DNA of 62,157 bases, taken from contig DGLB01000001.1 in assembly GCA_002387845.1 (NCBI GenBank), positions 1 through 62,157 of the forward strand, written 5' to 3'. Position 1 is the first letter of the stretch, and each line of letters begins with the position of its first letter. The DNA comes from Stenotrophomonas maltophilia (GTDB lineage Bacteria; Pseudomonadota; Gammaproteobacteria; Xanthomonadales; Xanthomonadaceae). The translations under genes and the position numbers were made by a program. This document shows positions 18,601 through 26,768 of this stretch, one piece after another. The notes below the pieces were generated by a model that was not told the DNA's origin, searched no databases, and saw only the letters and a program-made list of their open reading frames with translations.

Positions 18601-21600
18601 CTGGCAGGGCGATGACCTGATCTACGGCGGGGCCGGCAACGACGTCATCGACGGCAGCTACGGCAGCAACGAGTTGCACGGCGGTGGCGGCGACGACGTG
18701 CTCAGTGTGCATTCCAGCGCCAGCAACAACATCTTTGTCGGCGGTACCGGCAACGACACCATGACCGGCAGCCACAAGAGCGACACCTACCTGTTCAACA
18801 AGGGGGACGGTCACGACACCATCATCGAGCTGAGCCAGTACAGCACCACGTCGATCGACACGCTGGTATTTGGTGCCGGGCTGGAGGCGGCTGACATCAC
18901 CGTGTTCCGCGAAGGCCTCGATGTGGTCCTGCGCTTCGCCGACGGTGCCCACTCGGTTCGCCTGAAGGACTGGCTGACCAGCTCGCTGGCCGAAAACAGC
19001 CTCAGCAGCATGGAAGTGATCCGCTTCGCCGATGGCACCGAGTGGACCGCGGCCAATCTGCGCGCACGCCTGACCACCGTGGGTACGGAAGGCAACGATG
19101 AGATCGTCGGCTGGCAGGGCAATGACGTCATCCTGGCCGGGGCCGGCAACGACACCGTCAACGGCGGTCTGGGCAGCAACGAACTGCACGGTGGTGCGGG
19201 TAACGACATCCTGCGCGTCCATAACCTGTCCGACGGAAACGTGTTTGTCGGCGGCACCGGCGATGACCTGCTGTACGGCAGCGACAAGAGCGACACCTAC
19301 CGCTTCAACAAGGGCGACGGCCGCGACACCATCTTGGAACTGAGCCAGTACAGCACGACGTCCATCGATACACTGGAGTTCGGTGCCGACTTGAATGCCG
19401 CCGATGTGCAGGTTCTGCGTGAAGGCTTCGATGTCGTGCTGCGCTTCGGCGACGGCTCCGATTCGGTGCGTCTCAAGGACTGGCTGACTGCATCGCTGGC
19501 CGAGAACAGCCACAGCAGCATGGAGATGATCCGCTTCGGTGACGGTACCGTGTGGACCGCAGCCAACCTGCGCGCGCAGCTCACCACGCTGGGCACCGAT
19601 GAAGCCGACACGCTCGTGGGCTGGCAGGGTAACGACCTGATCCTGGCCGGTGCCGGCGACGATATCGTCGATGGCGGCCTGGGTCGCAACGAGTTGCACG
19701 GCGGGGCGGGCAACGACACCCTGAGCGTTCATATCTACTCCGACCAGAACGTCCTCATTGGCGGTACCGGCAACGACACGCTGATCGGCAGCCACAAGAG
19801 CGACACGTACCTGTTCAACCTCGGTGACGGCCACGACACCATCATCGAGCTGAGCCAGTACAGCACCACGTCGGTCGACACCATCGTGTTCGGGGCGGGG
19901 TTGAACCCGGCCGATATCCAGATCGTGCGTGAGGGTCTGGATGTGGTGCTGCGCTTCGCCAACGGCACCGATTCGGTCCGCTTCAAGGACTGGCTGACCT
20001 CCAGCTTGGCCGAGAACAGCCTGACCTCGATCGAAAAGCTGCAGTTCGCCGATGGTACTGAATGGACGGCCGCCACGCTGCGCGCACGTCTGACCACCTT
20101 CGGTACCGAGGGCGGCGATGACCTGACCGGCTGGCAGGGAAATGACCTGATCCTGGCCGGTGCAGGCAACGACGCCATCAACGGTGGTCTGGGCAGCAAC
20201 GAACTGCACGGAGGTGCAGGTAACGACATCCTGCGGGTCCATAACCTGTCCGACGGCAACGTGTTTGTCGGCGGCACCGGTGACGACATGCTGTACGGCA
20301 GCGACAAGAGCGACACCTACCGCTTCAACAAGGGTGACGGCCGCGACACCATTGTGGAGCTCAGCCAGTACAGCACCACGTCCATCGACACCCTGGTGCT
20401 GGGCGAAGGGTTGAATGTCGCCGACCTGCGCGTGATCCGTGAGGGTCGGGACGTGGTACTCAGTTTCGGTGACGGAGCCGATGCGGTTCGACTGAAAGAC
20501 TGGTTGACCGCGACGCTTACCGAGAACTACGGGGCCGGTATCGAGAAAATCGTCTTTGCCGCAGGTCAGGAGTGGAGCGCCGCCGATATCCGGGCACAGC
20601 TGACCACGCTGGGCACCGAGGGGGACGACGTTATGACCGGCTGGTACGGCGACGACCTGATCCTGGGCGGTACCGGCAGCGACGTCATCGACGGCGGTAT
20701 GGGGCGCAACGAACTGCACGGCGGCGCAGGCAACGATACGCTGCGGGTTCACAACCTGTCTGACCGCAATGTGTTTGTGGGCGGTACCGGCGACGATGTG
20801 CTGCACGGCAGCGACAAGAGCGACACCTACCTGTTCAACAAGGGGGATGGCCGCGACACCATCGTGGAGCTCAGCCAGTACAGCACCACGTCCATCGACA
20901 CCCTGGTGCTGGGCGAGGGGTTGGACGTGGCTGATCTGCGCGTGCTGCGTGAAGGCCAGGACGTGGTGCTCAGCTTCGGTGATGGCAGCGATTCGATCCG
21001 CATCAAGGACTGGCTGACCAAGGGCCTGGCCGAGAACTACGGAGCCGGCATCGAGAAGATTGTCTTTGCCGCGGGTCAGAAGTGGAGCGCGGCCGAAATC
21101 CGCGCGCAGCTGACCACGCTCGGCACCGACGGTAACGACGCCATCACCGGCTGGAACGGCAACGACCTCATCCTGGGCGGAGACGGCGACGACGTGATCG
21201 ACGGCGGTCAGGGCCGCAACGTGCTGTACGGCGGCGACGGCAACGACACGCTCGGCGTCCACTACAACGCCGACGGCAATGTGCTGGCCGGTGGTGCGGG
21301 TGATGACGTGCTCACCGGCAGCCACAAAAGTGACACCTACCTGTTCAACAAGGGCGACGGCCACGACACCATCATCGAGCTCAGTCAGTACAGCACCTCC
21401 TCCATCGACACCCTTGTGTTCGGTGCCGGCCTTGAGGCGGCGGATGTGCAGGTGCTGCGCGAGGGCTTTGATGTGGTGCTCAGCTTCGGCGATGGCACCG
21501 ATTCGGTACGGATCAAGGACTGGCTGACCGCCACCCTGACCGAGAACAGCTCGGCCTCCATCGAGAAGCTGCAGTTTGCCGACGGTACCGAGTGGACTGC

Positions 21601-22717
21601 CGCAAACCTGCGTGCGCAGCTGACCACGCTGGGCACCGACGGTGATGACACCCTCACCGGGTGGTACGGCAACGACCTGATCCAGGGCGGTGGCGGCAAT
21701 GACATCATTGACGGCGGGCAGGGCCGCAATCACCTGTACGGTGGCGACGGCAACGACACGCTCAGCGTCCACTACAACGCTGACGGCAACGTGCTGGCTG
21801 GCGGCACCGGCGATGACGTGCTCACCGGCAGCCACAAGAGCGACACCTACCTGTTCAACAAGGGCGATGGTCACGACACCATCATCGAGCTCAGCCAGTA
21901 CAGCACCTCCTCCATCGACACCCTGGTGTTCGGTGCCGGGCTGGAGGCGGCGGACGTGCAGGTGTTGCGTGAAGGTCGTGACGTGGTACTCAGCTTCGGC
22001 GACGGCAGCGACTCGGTGAGGATCAAGGACTGGCTGACCACCTCCCTGACCGAGAACAGCTCCGCTTCCATCGAGAAGCTGCAGTTTGCCGACGGCACCG
22101 AGTGGACCGCCGCGAATCTCCGAGCGCAGCTCACCACGATCGGAACAGACGGGGACGATGAGATCACTGGCTGGTACGGCAATGATCGCATCCTGGGCGG
22201 TGCCGGCAATGACGTCATCGATGCGGGACAGGGCAGCAATCACCTGTACGGCGGCGATGGCGACGACACGCTCAGTGTTCACTACAGCTCGGACAACAAC
22301 GTGCTGGCAGGTGGTACGGGGAATGACGTACTTAAGGGAAGCGACAAGAGTGATACCTACCTGTTCAACAAGGGGGACGGCCACGACACCGTGGTTGAAA
22401 CCAGTCAGTACAGCACGTCGTCCCGCGACGAGGTCATCTTCGGCGAGGGCCTGTTGTCCACCGATGCGCTGTTCCACCGCTCGGGCAACGACCTGAAGCT
22501 GGGCTTCGGGTACGAAGAGGACACGCTCACCTTCCAGGGCTGGTTCGCCTCTAGCGGTGCGCAGGTGGAAAACCTGAAGTTTGCCGATGGTCGCAATGTC
22601 GGCAACGCTGAGCTGAACAGCCTGATCGCCGCGATGGCGCAGACCGGTAGCGCGTCGTCGCCGGCTCCGCTGGCACCGTTGGCGCAGCAGAACCCGCTGA
22701 CGCTGGCGGCGATGTAA
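15632..22717 (+). CDS. Giant RTX calcium-binding repeat protein (FrpC-like exoprotein)
   Basis: A protein of about 2361 residues, probably secreted by a type I system. The N-terminal 180 residues carry no Sec signal. A block with EF-hand-like loops follows (DLDGDGIETVG near residue 189, DRNGNGTIDDG near 231, DLNGDGKVDASDEG near 273), as in FrpA/FrpC-type proteins. Residues about 420-630 are a unique linker. From about 640 to 2340 come ten 170-residue repeats, each with RTX nonapeptides (GGAGNDxIDGG type), the motif SDTYLFNKGDGHDTI, and a haemolysin-related segment such as VVLSFGDGSDSVRIKDWL. The tail is Ala/Pro/Leu-rich. GTG at 15629 is an alternative start. No type I exporter genes are adjacent. 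An adhesin or bacteriocin-like role is possible but not shown. Confidence 0.9.
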   Translation: MAGVLNGLSFKEDGGTLTLTYRPGNTGGKYEIGPDGTSATLTHGRGSIGVSSDFAVEQDGSISLSGPSMTLGFKTPGGVELGVKLTPTGKTVPHPTDPFAAPIPNATADFTLGHEKLGSIDIPLTDETNPDRWFDPELGGIASKGLLGNAYNFLRHRDRDINDQYREATGENFQDAKGWTRPVDPLVLDLDGDGIETVGANGKVVFDHEGNAVREGTGWISADDGILVLDRNGNGTIDDGSELFGDHTPGAELATGQSSIHSAGLRALSTLDLNGDGKVDASDEGFASLQVWRDLNQDGVSQAGELFTLSELGIRSLTVEATDRRNVALGNGNTVDSYGSFEREDGTKGVTADLLLASNNFHREFVDKIPLTELALQVADVEGSGMVRDLQEAVSLDPTIYELLNRIDGSYSRDEALKALDDVLLAWSKTSTMTSSVEFYERGVNRVILHPKGNRLQGEIVDISQMLSILEKFNGELFFGNADGKLTAGNDQWSPIDYYEWMEFDVVLSPQQTEHLFKSYEALKMGLYTAVMLDTRMEDYAGDFRLGFNENAEFIVHMDAAIARILRTQQEEGTTAAVEDLADLRTLGEVLPLDWSWIDILEDIGAHATDLDEFAAATYRLMGVLGGGTAVGGTADDVIVGTAGNDVLDGGLGNDEIRGGAGDDLIEGGQGSNTLWGGAGNDVLSVHQYADENFLAGGTGDDILIGSHKSDTYLFNKGDGHDTIVETARYSTISIDTLVFGVGLRAEDVQILRDGNDVLLVFGDGHDTVRLKDWLHLNLQENFHASIERILFADGTEWTPEDVRAQITTIGTDGDDVITGWTGNDLIKGGAGNDIIDGGFGTNELYGEAGNDTLMVHSNSSQNILAGGTGDDILIGSYKDDTYIFNKGDGHDTIVETSTYSASSNDTLKLGEGLNASDMKVLRDGLDVLLQFGDGADTIRLKDWLTLSLNENVHAGIDRLVFANGTEWSSARIRSRLTTEIGDDGGTVLGWQGDDLIYGGAGNDVIDGSYGSNELHGGGGDDVLSVHSSASNNIFVGGTGNDTMTGSHKSDTYLFNKGDGHDTIIELSQYSTTSIDTLVFGAGLEAADITVFREGLDVVLRFADGAHSVRLKDWLTSSLAENSLSSMEVIRFADGTEWTAANLRARLTTVGTEGNDEIVGWQGNDVILAGAGNDTVNGGLGSNELHGGAGNDILRVHNLSDGNVFVGGTGDDLLYGSDKSDTYRFNKGDGRDTILELSQYSTTSIDTLEFGADLNAADVQVLREGFDVVLRFGDGSDSVRLKDWLTASLAENSHSSMEMIRFGDGTVWTAANLRAQLTTLGTDEADTLVGWQGNDLILAGAGDDIVDGGLGRNELHGGAGNDTLSVHIYSDQNVLIGGTGNDTLIGSHKSDTYLFNLGDGHDTIIELSQYSTTSVDTIVFGAGLNPADIQIVREGLDVVLRFANGTDSVRFKDWLTSSLAENSLTSIEKLQFADGTEWTAATLRARLTTFGTEGGDDLTGWQGNDLILAGAGNDAINGGLGSNELHGGAGNDILRVHNLSDGNVFVGGTGDDMLYGSDKSDTYRFNKGDGRDTIVELSQYSTTSIDTLVLGEGLNVADLRVIREGRDVVLSFGDGADAVRLKDWLTATLTENYGAGIEKIVFAAGQEWSAADIRAQLTTLGTEGDDVMTGWYGDDLILGGTGSDVIDGGMGRNELHGGAGNDTLRVHNLSDRNVFVGGTGDDVLHGSDKSDTYLFNKGDGRDTIVELSQYSTTSIDTLVLGEGLDVADLRVLREGQDVVLSFGDGSDSIRIKDWLTKGLAENYGAGIEKIVFAAGQKWSAAEIRAQLTTLGTDGNDAITGWNGNDLILGGDGDDVIDGGQGRNVLYGGDGNDTLGVHYNADGNVLAGGAGDDVLTGSHKSDTYLFNKGDGHDTIIELSQYSTSSIDTLVFGAGLEAADVQVLREGFDVVLSFGDGTDSVRIKDWLTATLTENSSASIEKLQFADGTEWTAANLRAQLTTLGTDGDDTLTGWYGNDLIQGGGGNDIIDGGQGRNHLYGGDGNDTLSVHYNADGNVLAGGTGDDVLTGSHKSDTYLFNKGDGHDTIIELSQYSTSSIDTLVFGAGLEAADVQVLREGRDVVLSFGDGSDSVRIKDWLTTSLTENSSASIEKLQFADGTEWTAANLRAQLTTIGTDGDDEITGWYGNDRILGGAGNDVIDAGQGSNHLYGGDGDDTLSVHYSSDNNVLAGGTGNDVLKGSDKSDTYLFNKGDGHDTVVETSQYSTSSRDEVIFGEGLLSTDALFHRSGNDLKLGFGYEEDTLTFQGWFASSGAQVENLKFADGRNVGNAELNSLIAAMAQTGSASSPAPLAPLAQQNPLTLAAM
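17551..22650 (+). repeat. Ten in-frame 510-bp tandem repeats in the RTX gene
   Basis: The codons for FNKGDG (FNLGDG in one unit) recur at 17772, 18282, 18792, 19302, 19812, 20322, 20832, 21342, 21852 and 22362, exactly 510 bases apart each time. No unit carries an insertion or deletion. Units 3 to 9 are closer to each other than units 1, 2 and 10, which suggests expansion from the centre. Confidence 0.95.
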
Positions 22718-22735
22718 CGCAGTAGCAGTAAACAG

Positions 22736-22760
22736 CCCGGCCCGCGTTATGCGGGCCGGG
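22736..22760 (+). terminator. Hairpin after the RTX gene
   Basis: CCCGGCCCGC, a 5-base loop and GCGGGCCGGG form a perfect 10-bp stem 18 bases past the RTX stop. There is no T-run, so it may be a weak terminator or an mRNA-stabilising end. Confidence 0.55.
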
Positions 22761-22807
22761 CGCTTGCGAGACATGTCGTCATCCGGCCTTACCCTCGCTG
22801 GACCACC

Positions 22808-23047
22808 GTGGGGGTCTCCACGCTGGAGGGAAAACAGGCCGTGCGCGAGTGGATGAAGGACGCTTACGCCACTCCCCCGCAGTTCAAGGTCGAGCAGATC
22901 GTGGCGGAAGGCGATGTCGTGATCGCATTGGGCACTATTGAAGGACCGGGCAAAGACGGGAAGCCCACTACCTTCGCCTACAGCGATGTCTGGCACCTGC
23001 GCGATGGCAAGCTGGCGTCGCTGCGTGCGTTCGTGATTGAGCCCTGA
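22808..23047 (+). pseudogene. SnoaL/NTF2-like protein, N-terminally truncated
   Basis: The readable protein from GTG 22808 is 79 residues and contains only the C-terminal two thirds of a SnoaL-like cone fold: STLEGKQAVREWM, VVIALGTIEGPG, FAYSDVWHLRDGKL. The frame stays open a little upstream (RPYPRWTTVGVS), where the family motif before the first strand is expected, but there is no usable start codon and the first helix is missing. Full-length members are about 110-140 residues. It is therefore probably a remnant, cut off next to the RTX gene, although expression from the GTG cannot be excluded. Confidence 0.6.
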
Positions 23048-23136
23048 CCTGACGTTCCCATAGCTTGCGCACACCCCGTCATCCGGGCGTACGGCCGCCG
23101 CGCTATGCTTCGCGCTTTCCTCCCCAATGTGCCCCC

Positions 23137-24039
23137 ATGAAACTCGCCATCCTTTCCCGCAACAGCAAGCTGTACTCCACGCGGCGGTTGGTGGAGGCGG
23201 CTCGGTCGCGGGGGCACACCGTACGGGTGCTGGACCCGCTGCGCTGCTACATGCGCATCGCCGCCGATGGTTTCACCATGCACTACAAGGGGCGTCCGAT
23301 CACTGGCGTGGATGCGGTGATCCCGCGTATCGGCGCGTCGATCACCCGCTATGGCACCGCTGTGCTGCGCCAGTTCGAAATGATGGGGGCGGTTACGCCC
23401 AATCCGTCCGACGCCATCCTGCGGGCGCGCGACAAGCTGCGTGCGCACCAGATTCTGGCCTCCAAGGGCATCGACATGCCGGTCACCGTGTTTGGCGACA
23501 ACCCCGACGACACCGTGGACCTGCTGTCCATGCTGGGCCCGCCGCCGCACGTGGTGAAGCTCAACGAGGGCACCCAAGGCAGGGGGGTGATCCTGACCGA
23601 GAAGGCCAGCGCCTCGCGCGGCATCGTTGAAGCCCTGCGTGGGCTGTATGCCAACTTCCTGATGCAGGAGTTTATCGGCGAGGCCCAGGGGGCCGACCTG
23701 CGCTGCCTGGTGGTGGGTGACCAGGTGGTGGGGGCGATGCGCCGGCAGGCCCAGGAAGGTGACTTCCGCTCCAACCTGCATGCTGGCGGCAGTGCCGAAG
23801 CCGTCAAAGCCACCCGCGCCGAGCAGCAGGTGGCGATCCGCTCGGCGCGCGCGCTGGGGCTGGGGGTGGCCGGGGTGGACCTGATCCGCTCCGACCGGGG
23901 CCCGCTGGTGCTGGAGGTGAACTCCACCCCGGGGCTGGAGGGCATCGAGGGCATCTGCCAGGGCGACCTGGCCGGGCGCATCGTGGACCATGTTGCGGCT
24001 CAGGTTGCTGCAAAAAAGTCAAATAAATCAAGGTCTTGA
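23137..24039 (+). CDS. rimK: Ribosomal protein S6--L-glutamate ligase RimK
   Basis: A 300-residue ATP-grasp ligase that adds glutamate residues to the C-terminus of ribosomal protein S6. It begins MKLAILSRNSKLYSTRRLVE, followed by VDAVIPRIGASITRYG, VVKLNEGTQGRGVIL (ATP-binding loop), MQEFIGEAQGADLRCLVVG and LVLEVNSTPGLEGIE (Mg-binding Glu/Asn). The length matches the family. The ATG at 23137 aligns with other RimK proteins. It is followed by about 115 bases without a gene and then a terminator. Confidence 0.95.
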   Translation: MKLAILSRNSKLYSTRRLVEAARSRGHTVRVLDPLRCYMRIAADGFTMHYKGRPITGVDAVIPRIGASITRYGTAVLRQFEMMGAVTPNPSDAILRARDKLRAHQILASKGIDMPVTVFGDNPDDTVDLLSMLGPPPHVVKLNEGTQGRGVILTEKASASRGIVEALRGLYANFLMQEFIGEAQGADLRCLVVGDQVVGAMRRQAQEGDFRSNLHAGGSAEAVKATRAEQQVAIRSARALGLGVAGVDLIRSDRGPLVLEVNSTPGLEGIEGICQGDLAGRIVDHVAAQVAAKKSNKSRS

Positions 24040-24154
24040 AAAAATATCGCGGAAGCCGGCCGGTTTTAACATGGGTTTAATCGCCCCCGGCGTAGTCTTC
24101 AACGGACCGCAGCTCTGCCCTCCTCAGCAGAAAACGGTAATCGGGAATGACTTC

Positions 24155-24185
24155 AGGCCCAGGCGGCTTCCGTCTGGGCCTTTTT
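24155..24185 (+). terminator. Terminator between rimK and the next gene
   Basis: A 12-bp stem (24155-24166 with 24170-24181, one G-T pair) with a CTT loop runs into TTTTTC. It could end rimK or a short transcript starting near 24060. Confidence 0.85.
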
Positions 24186-24279
24186 CTTCCCCGAGCTGCT
24201 TAGGCCATAACTCACTTGCTGCGTCTTCGCGTCCGGCATACATTCGGCATTCTGTTCATCTAACTAGGGATTGGTTGTA

Positions 24280-24753
24280 ATGAAGCGAATGATTCTGGCT
24301 GCCGGGACCGCAGCCCTCATGCTGGTAGTGGGCGCGGCGCAGGCCGCAGACGGCGACACCGTGTTTGAACGCGGCAAGCCGCTGATCGCGCAGATCGAGC
24401 GGATCGAGCTGCAGCTCAACGACGGCGAAACCTATTCCGAACTCAAGCCCGAGTTCCGCAGCGAGGTCCGTGAGACCCTGGCACGCCTGCGCGGCATCAC
24501 CGAGCGCTACCCGGACCAGGCTTCCGTGCCGGAAGAGGTCAAGGTGGCGCAGTTCAACGACCAGGCCCGCGTGAACACGATCTTGACCCAGGCGCGCGAA
24601 GATAGCCGTATGGTCTGCAAGCGTGAAAAGTCCACTGGCTCCAATCGCACCACCACCCAATGCATGACGGTGGCCCAGCGCGAACGTGCCAAGCAGGACG
24701 CGCAGAAGCGCATGAACGAAGCGCAGCGCACGGGCCACGCCATTTTCAACTAG
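24280..24753 (+). CDS. Uncharacterised periplasmic protein upstream of colRS
   Basis: A 157-residue protein with a signal peptide (MKRMILAAGTAALMLVVGAA, cut after AQA). The mature part is charged and predicted mostly helical, with EFRSEVRETLARLRGITERY and the Lys/Arg/Gln-rich tail ERAKQDAQKRMNEAQRT. It has two Cys residues (MVCKREK and TQCMTV) that could form a disulfide. No enzyme motif is visible. The gene ends 7 bases before the response-regulator start, so it is probably in the same operon and may be part of the envelope-sensing function. That is an inference from position only. Confidence 0.7.
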   Translation: MKRMILAAGTAALMLVVGAAQAADGDTVFERGKPLIAQIERIELQLNDGETYSELKPEFRSEVRETLARLRGITERYPDQASVPEEVKVAQFNDQARVNTILTQAREDSRMVCKREKSTGSNRTTTQCMTVAQRERAKQDAQKRMNEAQRTGHAIFN

Positions 24754-24760
24754 AGGTCAC

Positions 24761-25438
24761 ATGCGAATTCTCGTAATTGAAGACAACAGCGACATCGCCG
24801 CCAACCTGGGCGACTACCTTGAAGACCGCGGCCACACCGTGGACTTCGCCGCCGATGGCGTGACCGGCCTGCATCTGGCGGTTGTGCACGAGTTTGATGC
24901 GATTGTGCTGGACCTCAATCTGCCGGGGATGGACGGCATCGAAGTCTGCCGCAAGCTTCGCAATGAAGCGCGCAAGCAGACCCCGGTGCTGATGCTCACC
25001 GCACGGGATTCGCTGGACAACAAGCTGGCCGGCTTCGACTCCGGTGCCGACGACTACCTGATCAAGCCGTTTGCGCTGCAGGAAGTGGAAGTGCGTCTGA
25101 ACGCCCTGTCGCGTCGCGGCAAGGGCGTGCAGACCCGGGTGCTGGAAACCGGCGACCTGGAATACAACCTGGACACCCTGGAGGTCCGCCGCCAGGGCAA
25201 GCTGCTGCAGCTCAACCCCACCGCGCTGAAGATTCTGCAGGCGCTGATGGAAGCGGCCCCGGCCGTGGTGACCCGCCAGGAACTGGAAACCCGCGTGTGG
25301 GGCGAAGAACTGCCCGACTCGGATTCGCTGCGGGTACATATCCACGGCCTGCGTGCGGTGGTGGACAAGCCGTTCGAAGTGCCGCTGATCCAGACCCGCC
25401 ATGGCATCGGATACCGCATCGCCGCGCCGGAAGTCTGA
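24761..25438 (+). CDS. colR: OmpR-type response regulator, ColR-like
   Basis: A 225-residue two-component regulator. The receiver domain opens MRILVIEDNSDIAANLG (acidic pocket) and has the phospho-acceptor Asp in IVLDLNLPGMDG, LTARDS, and the conserved Lys in DDYLIKPFAL. The C-terminal winged helix (LNPTALKILQALMEA to TRHGIGYRIAAPE) binds DNA. The kinase gene starts four bases after the stop. The ColR label rests on position beside coaE-pilDC-pilA, where I recall ColRS being encoded in Xanthomonas, and on an ExxE motif in the partner kinase. A generic PhoP/OmpR-like name is the fallback. Confidence 0.8.
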   Translation: MRILVIEDNSDIAANLGDYLEDRGHTVDFAADGVTGLHLAVVHEFDAIVLDLNLPGMDGIEVCRKLRNEARKQTPVLMLTARDSLDNKLAGFDSGADDYLIKPFALQEVEVRLNALSRRGKGVQTRVLETGDLEYNLDTLEVRRQGKLLQLNPTALKILQALMEAAPAVVTRQELETRVWGEELPDSDSLRVHIHGLRAVVDKPFEVPLIQTRHGIGYRIAAPEV

Positions 25439-25442
25439 TTCA

Positions 25443-26768
25443 ATGCCGGCCACAGGGGGCCGTCGCCGCGCGCCATACCGGCGCCGGCTGCGCAGCCGCA
25501 TCATCGTCTCGTTCGTGCTGTTGGGCTTCTGCCTGACCACGCTGTTTGCGTTCGCCACCAACTGGGCCCGCGCCCGGGTGGAGAACCAGCTGGTCGAAGA
25601 TGTGATGAATCGGAACATCGACGAGTATGCGCGTCGATTCCAGTTCGACCCCTCGCGCAGCCCCGACCTGCCGGTGCAGCAGATCCGCGCGTTCGTGTAT
25701 ACGCCGGACAAGTTTGACCGGGTGCGCGAGGAGCGCCCCGAGTGGGCCGAGCTGCCCAACGGCAATCACAACGTGAGCGGCCTTGAGGAAAACGGGCAGG
25801 CGTTCTCTTACAAGCTGGCCGTGCGCAAGACCCCCGAGGCCTGGTTCTTCCTCGCCTATGACATGACCGAGAGCATCCGCGTCGAGCAGCAGCTCAAGCG
25901 CGCGCTGTTCATTTCGGTGTTGGTGTTCAGCGTGCTCTCGCTGGTGCTGGGCTGGTGGTCGGCCTCGAAGGTGATGAAGCCTGTTTCGGACCTGGCCGCA
26001 CGCCTGCGCGCCTACCGCGGCGGCACCAGTGACCCCGAGCCGTTGGCTCCGCGCTTCCCCGACGACGAGGTTGGGCAGTTGGCACAGGCGCTGGATGACT
26101 ATTCCGCGCGGCTGACCGAGGTCGTCCAGCGCGACCGCGAATTCAACGCCGACGTCAGCCACGAGCTGCGCACCCCGCTGGCAGTGATCCGTGGCGCTAC
26201 CGAGCTGCTGCTGACCCGTCCCGACCTGGACCCCAAGGTGTTGCAGCGCCTGCAGCGCATCCAGCGGGCCGAACAGCAGTGCACCGACCTGATCGGCTCG
26301 CTGCTGCTGCTGTCGCGCAACGAGCGCGGGCAGGGCAGCAGCAACGTGTCGCGCGTAGCCGAGCAGTTGCTGGAAGCGCATCGCGCGCAGCTCGGCGGCA
26401 AGCCGCTGGAGCTGGTGCTGGAAGGTGATCGCGAGCTGGTGGTGGATGCCCCGGAATCCGCGCTTTCCGTGGCGCTGGGCAACCTGATCGGCAATGCGGT
26501 GAAGTATTCGCAGGAAGGCTCGGTGCGGGTCAACGTGACCGGCGACCAGGTGGAAGTGACCGACAGCGGCCCCGGGCTGAGCGCTGAAGATGCCGCCAAG
26601 CTGTTCCAGCGCGGCTACCGCGGTACCCATGCCGGGCATTCGCAGGGCGGGGGTATCGGTCTTTCCATCGTCAGCCGGCTGTGCGACCTGTACGGCTGGC
26701 AGGTGAGCGTGCGCCCGGGTGAAGCGCGTGGCGTGGTTGCCACCCTGAAGTTCTCACCGGCGGCCTGA
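25443..26768 (+). CDS. colS: Sensor histidine kinase, ColS-like
   Basis: A 441-residue inner-membrane kinase paired with the regulator just upstream. A basic start (RRRAPYRRRLRSR) precedes TM1 (IIVSFVLLGFCLTTLFAF). A periplasmic loop of about 110 residues contains REERPEWAEL; its ExxE pair resembles the metal-sensing motif known from ColS. TM2 (ISVLVFSVLSLVLGWW) leads to HAMP, then the phosphorylated His in ADVSHELRTPLAVIRG and the ATPase boxes NLIGNAVKYSQ, DSGPGLS and GGGIGLSIV. The 3' end overlaps the convergent coaE gene by 15 bases. In known systems ColRS responds to zinc or iron and keeps the outer membrane intact. Confidence 0.8.
   Translation: MPATGGRRRAPYRRRLRSRIIVSFVLLGFCLTTLFAFATNWARARVENQLVEDVMNRNIDEYARRFQFDPSRSPDLPVQQIRAFVYTPDKFDRVREERPEWAELPNGNHNVSGLEENGQAFSYKLAVRKTPEAWFFLAYDMTESIRVEQQLKRALFISVLVFSVLSLVLGWWSASKVMKPVSDLAARLRAYRGGTSDPEPLAPRFPDDEVGQLAQALDDYSARLTEVVQRDREFNADVSHELRTPLAVIRGATELLLTRPDLDPKVLQRLQRIQRAEQQCTDLIGSLLLLSRNERGQGSSNVSRVAEQLLEAHRAQLGGKPLELVLEGDRELVVDAPESALSVALGNLIGNAVKYSQEGSVRVNVTGDQVEVTDSGPGLSAEDAAKLFQRGYRGTHAGHSQGGGIGLSIVSRLCDLYGWQVSVRPGEARGVVATLKFSPAA

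Noticed and set aside
17551..22650. CRISPR or non-coding satellite array
   Set aside because: The repeats are 510 bases, in frame and encode RTX motifs throughout; there are no short direct repeats with spacers.
18536..23074. A 1512-codon open frame on the minus strand opposite the RTX repeats
   Set aside because: It is the antisense of the repeats; the exact 510-base period and GC-rich third positions keep the opposite frame open. The plus frame has a ribosome site and recognisable domains.
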